DNA of 64,000 nucleotides from NCBI RefSeq assembly GCF_901709675.1, contig NC_051098.1, positions 15,743,464 through 15,807,463 on the forward strand. Reading direction: 5' to 3'. This document shows positions 51,842 to 62,400 of the stretch, piece by piece. The notes beneath the pieces were generated by a model. It saw nothing but the letters and a program-made list of their open reading frames with translations. It did no database searches and was not told the origin of the DNA. Source of the stretch: Syngnathus acus (Eukaryota > Chordata > Actinopteri > Syngnathiformes > Syngnathidae). Every line of letters starts with the position of its first letter. Within the stretch, counting starts at the first letter, position 1. A program made the position numbers and the translations under genes.

Positions 51842-52920
51842 GCAAGACATCGACGCCTTCCCCACACGTTCGGCCTCCCTGGCTTTCGGGGCAAAGAGGA
51901 CTTGTGAAAATTAGGCAGATGGGGTCGGCTGTCAAGGACAAAAGAGAAAGGAAAAAAAAAATGCAGTTCAACTGTACTCTCCGATTCCTGTATGGATCCA
52001 CAGAGAATCATCTTCATTGTAGACTTGGTAAATTTTAATTTTTCTTCCCCACCCGCTCGTTTTACAGTTCATGTGAAGTAAAACAAAACGTGATGTATTC
52101 TGTTTGATTTTGGGAGGGTACAGTGTCTTGGAAATGAAGATGGCGGAGTTTGAGTTTAGACATTTTTTGTATACATGGAAGAAAGAAGCCTAGTGAAGCA
52201 TTTCTTCTTTGTGTAAATCCCATGTGAATCTAATTTTCATTCCACGTGAGAATTGAATTGTTGGAGGAAAACTGGAAAATCACCTTGGGATGATGCCAAT
52301 GGGACATCGACAAGACCGTGACTACGACCTTTAATTTTAAACAAATTGTTCATGTTCTAAACTGGAACAGAAAAAAAAGCAGCCTTGTTGGTATTAATAT
52401 AAATATAAATATTGTCAATGAGTTTTCTTTTTCCTTCATCGACTCATTCTTTTACGTCCGTCCTCAACGTGTACAGAATTCCAGCTTGTTAATGAGTGCC
52501 AATGTCCAAAGTGTCTAGCAATATTTAATTTACAAATCGAACTCTGGTAACACTTCTCTTGCTGGGTGTTTCATGTTAACACTCCAAAGCAGTTCACATG
52601 CACGCACAATTGCTGTCCCTTGTTTTCATTGTGAGGGCTGTGGATCTCTAGCAAAACAAGCTGCCATGCTGCTACATAATGAATTTTGAGTATTCATGTT
52701 TATAGTAAAACAAGTGTGACTGAAAATATCTAGGCAAAGACCTTTATTTTCTCAACTCGCTGTTCCAAATACGAAAAAAAACAATTGGACCAAGTTGTAC
52801 TTTCACTTTTATTTTTAAGCGCTGTTAACACTAAATCACCTGCAGATGTCGCTTCATAACCACGATGGTGGCATTTTTGTGTAGTGAAGTATACAAATAA
52901 AAACCCCTAATCAAATATGA
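51842..52920 (+). other. clptm1: clptm1 3' UTR
   Basis: About 1.06 kb of A/T-rich non-coding sequence ending at AATAAA 52896-52901. No other feature is seen in it. Confidence 0.55.
52896..52901 (+). terminator. clptm1: Likely clptm1 polyadenylation signal
   Basis: AATAAA, 1.06 kb after the stop and about 540 nt before the relb start codon. Confidence 0.45.
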
Positions 52921-52969
52921 ATTAAATAATCTGTGACAACGTATCAACATTTTATAAACTATTTTAAAG

Positions 52970-53438
52970 CGCCGCACGAGAGTCGCGGAAAGATGACGTC
53001 ATACGCCGAAACGTGCTGTAAAAGTAAAGGTCGAGAGAAAAAGTCTTTAAAATATTAATTCACCCTTTAATGACGTTCGATGTTGTCGACTTTGAAACGT
53101 TTTACTATATTCATCGTTGGTTTCTGGCTCAGCGCCGTCGATTTGGGTACCGTACTGTATTTTGGCAGGGAATAGTTGGACGATGAGCGAGCCAAGTGAC
53201 GTTTGGGGATTTCCAGTGCAGCTAGCAACCAATCGGCGGAAGGAGCGCTGCTGCGGAAACGCAAACGCCGAAAGTGCTGCAAACGCCACTCTTCGTCGCC
53301 GTCATCGCTGTGGCACCCCTCACATGGCTTCGGGGGCGTTTGGAGCCCCCTGAACACCTTTTGACTCGCGTCACGGAACGGACGACCTTTATTGAGAATA
53401 AAACGCCCCATAGCGACTGTTTTGATGTACTTGGAGAC
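52970..53438 (+). promoter_or_regulatory. relb: relb promoter region with CRE and kB motifs
   Basis: The segment before the relb ATG has a perfect palindromic CRE (TGACGTCA, 52994-53001) and a perfect kB consensus (GGGGATTTCC, 53205-53214). There is no clear TATA box. The transcription start cannot be placed exactly. The relb reading frame is open upstream to about 53274, but without any ATG before 53439. Confidence 0.5.
53205..53214 (+). promoter_or_regulatory. relb: kB site upstream of relb
   Basis: GGGGATTTCC matches GGGRNWYYCC at all ten positions, 225 bp before the start codon. Human RELB is itself an NF-kB target with promoter kB sites, so this may be the fish counterpart. Confidence 0.55.
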
Positions 53439-56400
53439 ATGGACGTTTTTCGCTGCGCCCCCGGTAGGTGTTCTCTAAATTTTGTCCATGTGTGTCAAAG
53501 TGTGTATTGATGGCCGGGCGATGACATCATTGGCATACAATGTACTTTTTCCCCCTCTTTATGCGACTCCCCCGTTTGTCAACTGTCGAACACGTTTAGG
53601 CTGTTATTGTCTTTTCTCTTGTTCATCGATTCTTTGTTTTTGTCCTGCAGAGAGAGGACTGTCCGATTTTGGTGAGTACAAGACTGCATCTGCTCTGTTG
53701 TGGTTTGTCTGAAGGCTTGAGTGCAGGTTGACCTGATACTGAAGATAACTTGTCATTTTTAATCATTACCCCTAAGCGACACTTAAAACAAATTTGAACA
53801 GAAAGTTAACGGGAATCCAAACATGTTAAGCCCACACTACTCTAAATACTTTCTTCTGATTATTATTGTTTGTGGATTATGAAATACAAAAAATTATTTT
53901 AAAAAAATTGCTTAGTTCATATTTTGCAAGCATGACGTCACTGATGTTTTGGTGTGTGAACTGTTATACTACTTAGTGAGGTCAGCCATCTTGTGGCGCC
54001 CCTCCTTCCACATGCTAATGACTCTCTTATGCGTCAGACCTCATCCAGGAGATCATTACAGAGGACCACACAGGCATATCCCTCCCCAGACCGCCGCCAC
54101 CTCCTGCCGAGCTGCACGGCCAGAACCACAGGATGCACCGGCTTTGCTCTGCCTCCTCCCCGCCACCTTCTCAGCCGGTGCTGGTGGCGAGAGGCACCGC
54201 GTGTCAGGTAAATTTCAATTGTTGTTTGTTCGAAGCTAGTTTCAAGAAGCCAATCACTTTCTTCCCAACATTCCATTATTTGATCAAAATGGCATATTTT
54301 TGGCTTTCATCTTCAAGAATGAATGATGGATATTGTTGAAAAGTGGATCGAATATATTTTCAGACTGTGTGGCATGACTGTACGCATTCATGTTGAATTC
54401 GTGCAATAGTGCCACTGGGGGGGGGGGTTGAGCAAAGAAAAGGCCTTTTCATCCCAGTCCAGAGAATAAGGAGGTGATTAATAGGGGTGTAAATCGCAGG
54501 TTTTGTAACGATACGATATCATATCGATACAAAGAATCACGATACAATATTTGCCGATATCTGAAAGCCTGCTGTGAATCGTTACACCCCTAGTTTCAAA
54601 CTACTTTTAGGGTTTCTAAGAATAGGGTTTCTAACTAGGCTTTCAAAACTAGGGTTAGGGTTTCCGACCAGGGTTTCCAAGGAGTTTTGCCATTGCTAAT
54701 TAGGGTTTCAAACTAGGGTTAGGGTTTCCGACTAGGGTTTTAAACCAAGGTTAGGGTTACAAACTAGGTTTTAAAGCTAGGCTTAAGGTTTCCAACGAGG
54801 CTTTCAAACTACTTTTAGGGTTTCTAAGATTAGGGTTTCTAACTAGACTTTCAAAACTAGGGCTAGGGTTTTCGACTAGGGTTTCCAAAATTAGGGTTAG
54901 GATTAGGGTTGGGGTTAGGGTTTCTAACTAGGCTTTCAAAACTAGGGTTAGGGTTAGAGTTAGAGTTAGAGTTAGAGTTAGAGTTAGAGTTAGGGTTAGG
55001 GTTAGAGTTAGAGTTAGAGTTAGAGTTAGAGTTAGGGTTAGGGTTAGGGTTAGGGTTAGGGTTAGGGTTAGGGTTAGAGTTAGGGTTAGGGTTACTAACT
55101 AGGCTTTCAAAACTAGAGTTAGGGTTAGGGTTAGGGTTTCTAACTAGGCTTTCAAAACTAGGGTTAGGGTTTCCGACTAGGGTTTCCAAGGAGTTTTGCC
55201 ATCGCTAATTAGGGTTTCAAACCAGGCTCAGGGTTTCCGACTAGGGTTTTAAACCAAGGTTAGGGTTTCAAACTAGGTTTTAAAGCTAGGGTTAGGGTTT
55301 CCAACGAGGGTTTCAAACTACTTTTAGAGTTTCTAAGATTAGGGTTTCTAACTAGGCTTTCAAAACGAGGGTTAGGGTTTCCGACCAGGGTTTCCAAGGA
55401 GTTTTGCCATTGCTATTTTGGGTTTCAAACTAGGGTTAGGGTTTCCGACTAGGGTTTTAAACAAAGGTTAGGGTTATAAACTTGATTTTAATGCTAGGGT
55501 TAGGGTTTCCAACGAGGGTTTCAAACTACTTTTATGGTTTCTAAGATCAGGGTTTCTAACTAGGCTTTCAAAACTAGGGTTAGGGTTTCCGACCAGGGTT
55601 TCCAAGGAGTTTTGCCATCGCTAATTCAAGTTTCAAACAAGGGGTAGGGTTTCCGACTAGGGTTTTAAACCAAGCTTAGGGTTACAAACTAGGTTTTAAA
55701 GCTAAGGTTAGGGTTTCCAACGAGGGTTTCAAACTACTTTTAGGGTTTCTAAGATTAGGGTTTCTAACTAGGCTTTCAAAACTAGGGTTAGGGTTTTCGA
55801 CTAGGGTTTCCAAAGTTAGGGTTAGGGTTGGGGTTAGGGTTTCTAACTAGGCTTTCAAAACTAGGGTTAGAGTTAGAGTTAGAGTTAGAGTTAGGGTTAG
55901 GGTTAGGGTTAGGGTTAGGGTTAGAGTTAGAGTTAGAGTTAGAGTTAGGGTTAGGGTTAGGGTTACTAACTAGGCTTTCAAAACTAGAGTTAGGGTTAGG
56001 GTTAGGGTTTCTAACTAGGCTTTCAAAACTAGGGTTAGGGTTTCCGACTAGGGTTTCCAAGGAGTTTTGCCATCGCTAATTAGGGTTTCAAACCAGGCTC
56101 AGGGTTTCCGACTAGGGTTTTAAACCAAGGTTAGGGTTTCAAACTAGGTTTTAAAGCTAGGGTTAGGGTTTCCAACGAGGGTTTCAAACTACTTTTAGAG
56201 TTTCTAAGATTAGGGTTTCTAACTAGGCTTTCAAAACGAGGGTTAGGGTTTCCGACCAGGGTTTCCAAGGAGTTTTGCCATTGCTATTTTGGGTTTCAAA
56301 CTAGGGTTAGGGTTTCCGACTAGGGTTTTAAACAAAGGTTAGGGTTACAAACTTGATTTTAATGCTAGGGTTAGGGTTTCCAACGAGGGTTTCAAACTAC

Positions 56401-59400
56401 TTTTATGGTTTCTAAGATCAGGGTTTCTAACTAGGCTTTCAAAACTAGGGTTAGGGTTTCCGACCAGGGTTTCCAAGGAGTTTTGCCATCGCTAATTCAA
56501 GTTTCAAACAAGGGGTAGGGTTTCCGACTAGGGTTTTAAACCAAGTTTAGGGTTACAAACTAGGTTTTAAAGCTAAGGTTAGGGTTTCCAACGAGGGTTT
56601 CAAACTACTTTTAGGGTTTCTAAGATTAGGGTTTCTAACTAGGCTTTCAAAACTAGGGTTAGGGTTTTCGACTAGGGTTTCCAAAGTTAGGGTTAGGGTT
56701 AGGGTTGGGGTTAGGGTTTCTAACTAGGCTTTCAAAACTAGGGTTAGGGTTAGAGTTAGAGTTAGGATTAGGGTTAGGGTTAGGGTTAGGGTTAGGGTTA
56801 GGGTTACTAACTAGGCTTTCAAAACTAGAGTTAGGGTTAGGGTTAGGGTTTCTAACTAGGCTTTCAAAACTAGGGTTAGGGTTTCCGACTAGGGTTTCCA
56901 AGGAGTTTTGCCATCGCTAATTAGGGTTTCAAACCAGGCTCAGGGTTTCCGACTAGGGTTTTAAACCAAGGTTAGGGTTTCAAACTAGGTTTTAAAGCTA
57001 GGGTTAGGGTTTCCAACGAGGGTTTCAAACTACTTTTAGAGTTTCTAAGATTAGGGTTTCTAACTAGGCTTTCAAAACGAGGGCTAGGGTTTCCGACCAG
57101 GGTTTCCAAGGAGTTTTGCCATTGCTATTTTGGGTTTCAAACTAGGGTTAGGGTTTCCGACTAGGGTTTTAAACAAAGGTTAGGGTTACAAACTTGATTT
57201 TAATGCTAGGGTTAGGGTTTCCAACGAGGGTTTCAAACTACTTTTATGGTTTCTAAGATCAGGGTTTCTAACTAGGCTTTCAAAACTAGGGTTAGGGTTT
57301 CCGACCAGGGTTTCCAAGGAGTTTTGCCATCGCTAATTAAAGTTTCAAACAAGGGGTAGGGTTTCCGACTAGGGTTTTAAACCAAGCTTAGGGTTACAAA
57401 CTAGGTTTTAAAGCTAAGGTTAGGGTTTCCAACGAGGGTTTCAAACTACTTTTAGGGTTTCTAAGATTAGGGTTTCTAACTAGGCTTTCAAAACTAGGGT
57501 TAGGGTTTTCGACTAGGGTTTCCAAAGTTAGGGTTAGGGTTAGGGTTGGGGTTAGGGTTTCTAACTAGGCTTTCAAAACTAGGGTTAGGGTTAGGGTTAG
57601 GATTAGGATTAGGGTTAGGGTTAGGGTTAGGGTTAGGGTTAGGGTTAGGGTTAGAGTTAGAGTTAGGGTTAGGGTTACTAACTAGGCTTTCAAAACTAGA
57701 GTTAGGGTTAGGGTTAGGGTTTCTAACTAGGCTTTCAAAACTAGGGTTAGGGTTTCCGACTAGGGTTTCCAAGGAGTTTTGCCATCGCTAATTAGGGTTT
57801 CAAACCAGGCTCAGGGTTTCCGACGAGGGTTTTAAACCAAGGTTAGGGTTTCAAACTAGGTTTTAAAGCTAGGGTTAGGGTTTCCAACGAGGGTTTCAAA
57901 CTACTTTTAGAGTTTCTAAGATTAGGGTTTCTAACTAGGCTTTCAAAACGAGGGTTAGGGTTTCCGACCAGGGTTGCCAAGGAGTTTTGCCATTGCTATT
58001 TTGGGTTTCAAACTAGGGTTAGGGTTTCCGACTAGGGTTTTAAACAAAGGTTAGGGTTACAAACTTGATTTTAATGCTAGGGTTAGGGTTTCCAACGAGG
58101 GTTTCAAACTACTTTTATGGTTTCTAAGATCAGGGTTTCTAACTAGGCTTTCAAAACTAGGGTTAGGGTTTCCGACCAGGGTTTCCAAGGAGTTTTGCCA
58201 TCGCTAATTCAAGTTTCAAACAAGGGGTAGGGTTTCCGACTAGGGTTTTAAACCAAGTTTAGGGTTACAAACTAGGTTTTAAAGCTAAGGTTAGGGTTTC
58301 CAACGAGGGTTTCAAACTACTTTTAGGGTTTCTAAGATTAGGGTTTCTAACTAGGCTTTCAAAACTAGGGTTAGGGTTTTCGACTAGGGTTTCCAAAGTT
58401 AGGGTTAGGGTTAGGGTTGGGGTTAGGGTTTCTAACTAGGCTTTCAAAACTAGGGTTAGGGTTAGAGTTAGAGTTAGAGTTAGGATTAGGGTTAGGGTTA
58501 GGGTTAGGGTTAGGGTTAGGGTTAGGGTTAGAGTTAGGGTTAGGGTTAGGGTTACTAACTAGGCTTTCAAAACTAGAGTTAGGGTTAGGGTTAGGGTTTC
58601 TAACTAGGCTTTCAAAACTAGGGTTAGGGTTTCCGACTAGGGTTTCCAAGGAGTTTTGCCATCGCTAATTAGGGTTTCAAACCAGGCTCAGGGTTTCCGA
58701 CTAGGGTTTTAAACCAAGGTTAGGGTTTCAAACTAGGTTTTAAAGCTAGGGTTAGGGTTTCCAACGAGGGTTTCAAACTACTTTTAGAGTTTCTAAGATT
58801 AGGGTTTCTAACTAGGCTTTCAAAACGAGGGCTAGGGTTTCCGACCAGGGTTTCCAAGGAGTTTTGCCATTGCTATTTTGGGTTTCAAACTAGGGTTAGG
58901 GTTTCCGACTAGGGTTTTAAACAAAGGTTAGGGTTACAAACTTGATTTTAATGCTAGGGTTAGGGTTTCCAACGAGGGTTTCAAACTACTTTTATGGTTT
59001 CTAAGATCAGGGTTTCTAACTAGGCTTTCAAAACTAGGGTTAGGGTTTCCGACCAGGGTTTCCAAGGAGTTTTGCCATCGCTAATTAAAGTTTCAAACAA
59101 GGGGTAGGGTTTCCGACTAGGGTTTTAAACCAAACTTAGGGTTACAAACTAGGTTTTAAAGCTAAGGTTAGGGTTTCCAACGAGGGTTTCAAACTACTTT
59201 TAGGGTTTCTAAGATTAGGGTTTCTAACTAGGCTTTCAAAACTAGGGTTAGGGTTTTCGACTAGGGTTTCCAAAGTTAGGGTTAGGGTTGGGGTTAGGGT
59301 TTCTAACTAGGCTTTCAAAACTAGGGTTAGGGTTAGGGTTAGGGTTAGGGTTAGAGTTAGAGTTAGGATTAGGGTTAGGGTTAGGGTTAGGGTTAGGGTT

Positions 59401-62400
59401 AGAGTTAGAGTTAGGGTTAGGGTTACTAACTAGGCTTTCAAAACTAGAGTTAGGGTTAGGGTTAGGGTTTCTAACTAGGCTTTCAAAACTAGGGTTAGGG
59501 TTTCCGACTAGGGTTTCCAAGGAGTTTTGCCATCGCTAATTAGGGTTTCAAACCAGGCTCAGGGTTTCCGACGAGGGTTTTAAACCAAGGTTAGGGTTTC
59601 AAACTAGGTTTTAAAGCTAGGGTTAGGGTTTCCAACGAGGGTTTCAAACTACTTTTAGAGTTTCTAAGATTAGGGTTTCTAACTAGGCTTTCAAAACGAG
59701 GGTTAGGGTTTCCGACCAGGGTTGCCAAGGAGTTTTGCCATTGCTATTTTGGGTTTCAAACTAGGGTTAGGGTTTCCGACTAGGGTTTTAAACAAAGGTT
59801 AGGGTTACAAACTTGATTTTAATGCTAGGGTTAGGGTTTCCAACGAGGGTTTCAAACTACTTTTAGGGTTTCTAAGATCAGGGTTTCTAACTAGGCTTTC
59901 AAAACTAGGGTTAGGGTTTCCGACCAGGGTTTCCAAGGAGTTTTGCCATCGCTAATTAAAGTTTCAAACAAGGGGTAGGGTTTCCGACTAGGGTTTTAAA
60001 CCAAGCTTAGGGTTACAAACTAGGTTTTAAAGCTAAGGTTAGGGTTTCCAACGAGGGTTTCAAACTACTTTTAGGGTTTCTAAGATTAGGGTTTCTAACT
60101 AGGCTTTCAAAACTAGGGTTAGAGTTTCCGACCAGGGTTTCCAAGGAGTTTTGCCATTGCTAATTAGGGTTTCAAGCTAGGGTTAGGGTTTCCGACTAGG
60201 GTTTTAAATCAAGGTTAGGGTTACAAACTAGGGGTGTAAATCGCGGGTTTTGTAACGATACGATATCATATCGATACAAAGAATCACGATACGATATTTG
60301 CCGATATCTTAAAGCCTGCTGTGATTCATTCACGATACATCACGATATAGTGCTCTACGATCGATATAGAACAATATCCTGATTTATAACAATTCATACG
60401 CAAAATCAACAAGGTACTGCAAACTCTTTATTTAGGAAATTACAAAGTGCTTCCAAACGAATGACTTGAAGCCCAAAGGGGAGCGAATTTCCTCGTCTTC
60501 TTGGACACTAGCCATAGCACCAGCCTAGGAGCCGCGTAGTTGTCGGCTCCCCTTTCACGTGCCTGCTCTGCTCACAACACAACACGCCGCGCACTGCTCC
60601 CGGAAAGAGGAAGCAAGCAACAATGAACTGGATTTCAAAATAAAGTCGCGTCTAATGTCCGAGGTCAAAAACGGGCGATATAGATCGATATTTACGTTTA
60701 GCATCGATGCCAACAAATCGTAGAGCATTATATCGATTAATCGATGTGTATCGATGAATCGTTACACCCCTAGTGATTAATGGCTGCAATGGTTTTGGTT
60801 TGACCGTTTTGGTCAAAGATGAGTCTTTATGTCACATCACATTAAATGCTTTGGCTTCATGGCTTTCACTATTATCTGGTGCATGAAGTGAAGGTGATCC
60901 AAGTAAACATGGAGGTCATGATTTTAGAAAGCTATATTGTCATACACAGAGATTAGAATTTAATGTTCAAATGTTTCTTGTATTTAGCCAAAGTGTAATG
61001 ATAAAAATGGTCTCCAAAGTCGAGCAGAATCCTCGAATGGATTGTGTTCGATCTTTGAAGTTCCTATTTGACTTTGAGCCAAGCCCAATAATCCAAGTGG
61101 TTCCCAACTATTATGCCTTGCCACACTGGCATGCAGTGACAGATCATCAAGGTTGCCGTGGGAATGAATCCAATTTGACACAATGTGTCTGATCATTGTG
61201 ATTCATTTCTTGAAACTATACGATCTTTATTCATTCGTGGCGTAAAGTGACAGACAGAAAAAAAAAAAAAAATTGTGAGTAAATTGAGACAAGTTATGCC
61301 TTTTGTCACCTATGAATTTTTTGTGTGTGTAAAATTGGTGCTGAGAAATGCTTTAAGAACCTCGCAGGAATATCCCTGTAACAACGCTTTGCTAACTTGG
61401 CAGAAGTCATGTGATTTCTCATGGGCGATTCCACAGTACCAAGCAGTCAGGCAGGTCTTACTGTAAACCACGCGGCTCAGCCAACATGGCTTTTACGTCA
61501 CAGCCAAAGAAACTCCATGGAAGGAATTGCGAAGCCGAGCTGTAACTTGACTCCTACTTTCGTTTTGCCCGTCCTCTACTGGCCAAAACCCTCCCCGATG
61601 GGGTGAAAGGTCACATTCTTGGCCGGGAGCCGCTCTTCCATTGGTCGTTGACTGTGAGCTGACTTCCTATTTCCTTTGGGCTGGTGCCGCTCAGCTCTTT
61701 TATTTTTGCGTTTGTCGAATGCTTTACGCCAGCAACGAGAGCATGTTACCTCAGGCAAGATGATGGCACGTTGAGCGGCTGGGTCTCCTTTACTGTCTGC
61801 TGCTGCTTCTCTTTGTTCCCTAGAGGTTGGCTCGCTTGAATATTTACCGCATGATGTCATATTAAGCGATCCGGTCCGTGGCTCACTTGTTTTTAGGTGC
61901 GTTCGATATCGTCTGGGTAATGGAAACTTGCTAACTATGCAAAAAAAAAAAAAAAAAATACGACTTTTTCATGCTACTGAGCTTGTGGGTTTCCCTCATC
62001 ACCGTCAGCATTACAGACAGTTTTGTTTTTGTTTTCTTTTAGTCAAGCTGCAGCTTCACCCCACCTCTCCAGCAGCTCTGCTCGCCCCGGGACATGTCTC
62101 AATGCCCGCCTCCCCATCCTCAAGCCGGCTCCTCCCGCCACGGTCGCGGCCACCCGCGCCCGCTAACCTCCAAGCCCTTCAACGCCGCCGCCGCTAAGAG
62201 CCGGTCCGGGGTGGAGATGCTGGAGCGCAGTCTGGAGAAGCCCAAGCTGGGGGTGGTGGAGCAACCCAAAGAGCGAGGCATGAGGTTTCGCTATGAGTGC
62301 GAAGGCCGCTCGGCCGGCAGCATCCTGGGCGCGTCCGGCAGTGAAAGCAACAAGACTCAGCCTGCCATCGAGGTATGGAGGATGTCACGGGTAATTTCAT

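Larger units (their letters stand above)
54482..60772. mobile_element. Composite hAT-like unit: MITE - telomere-like satellite - MITE
   Basis: Outer ends TAGGGGTGTAA (54482) and TTACACCCCTA (ending 60772) are flanked by the identical 8 bp GTGATTAA (54474-54481 and 60773-60780), the length of an hAT target-site duplication. The left MITE copy (54482-54592) and right copy (60229-60772) each lack a duplication of their own: the inner flanks are GTTTCAAA and TTACAAAC. So either the whole 6.3 kb moved as one unit, or the satellite grew inside a single inserted element, duplicating its end. No transposase frame is present, so it is non-autonomous. Confidence 0.6.
54208..62042 (+). other. relb: relb intron 3 with composite satellite/MITE insertion
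   Basis: 7.8 kb intron, far longer than the other relb introns seen (67 to 366 bp). About 6.3 kb of it (54482-60772) is the composite unit described separately. The rest (54208-54481 and 60781-62042) is plain sequence with short poly-A tracts and no exon seen. Confidence 0.85.

Noticed and set aside
53274-53438. Open relb frame upstream of the chosen ATG
   Set aside because: It has no ATG, only a CTG, and overlaps the proximal promoter side; kept only as a remote possibility of non-AUG initiation.
54863-59539. Repeated open frames coding LGLGLELE or NPNPNSNS peptides
   Set aside because: They are translations of TTAGGG/TTAGAG hexamers on both strands; their starts and stops recur with the satellite period. 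No gene is implied.
54593-60228. Chromosome end or fused telomere
   Set aside because: The TTAGGG tracts are short, mixed with non-telomeric phrases, and lie within an intron with relb exons on both sides in the right order and phase, so this is an interstitial array, not a terminus.
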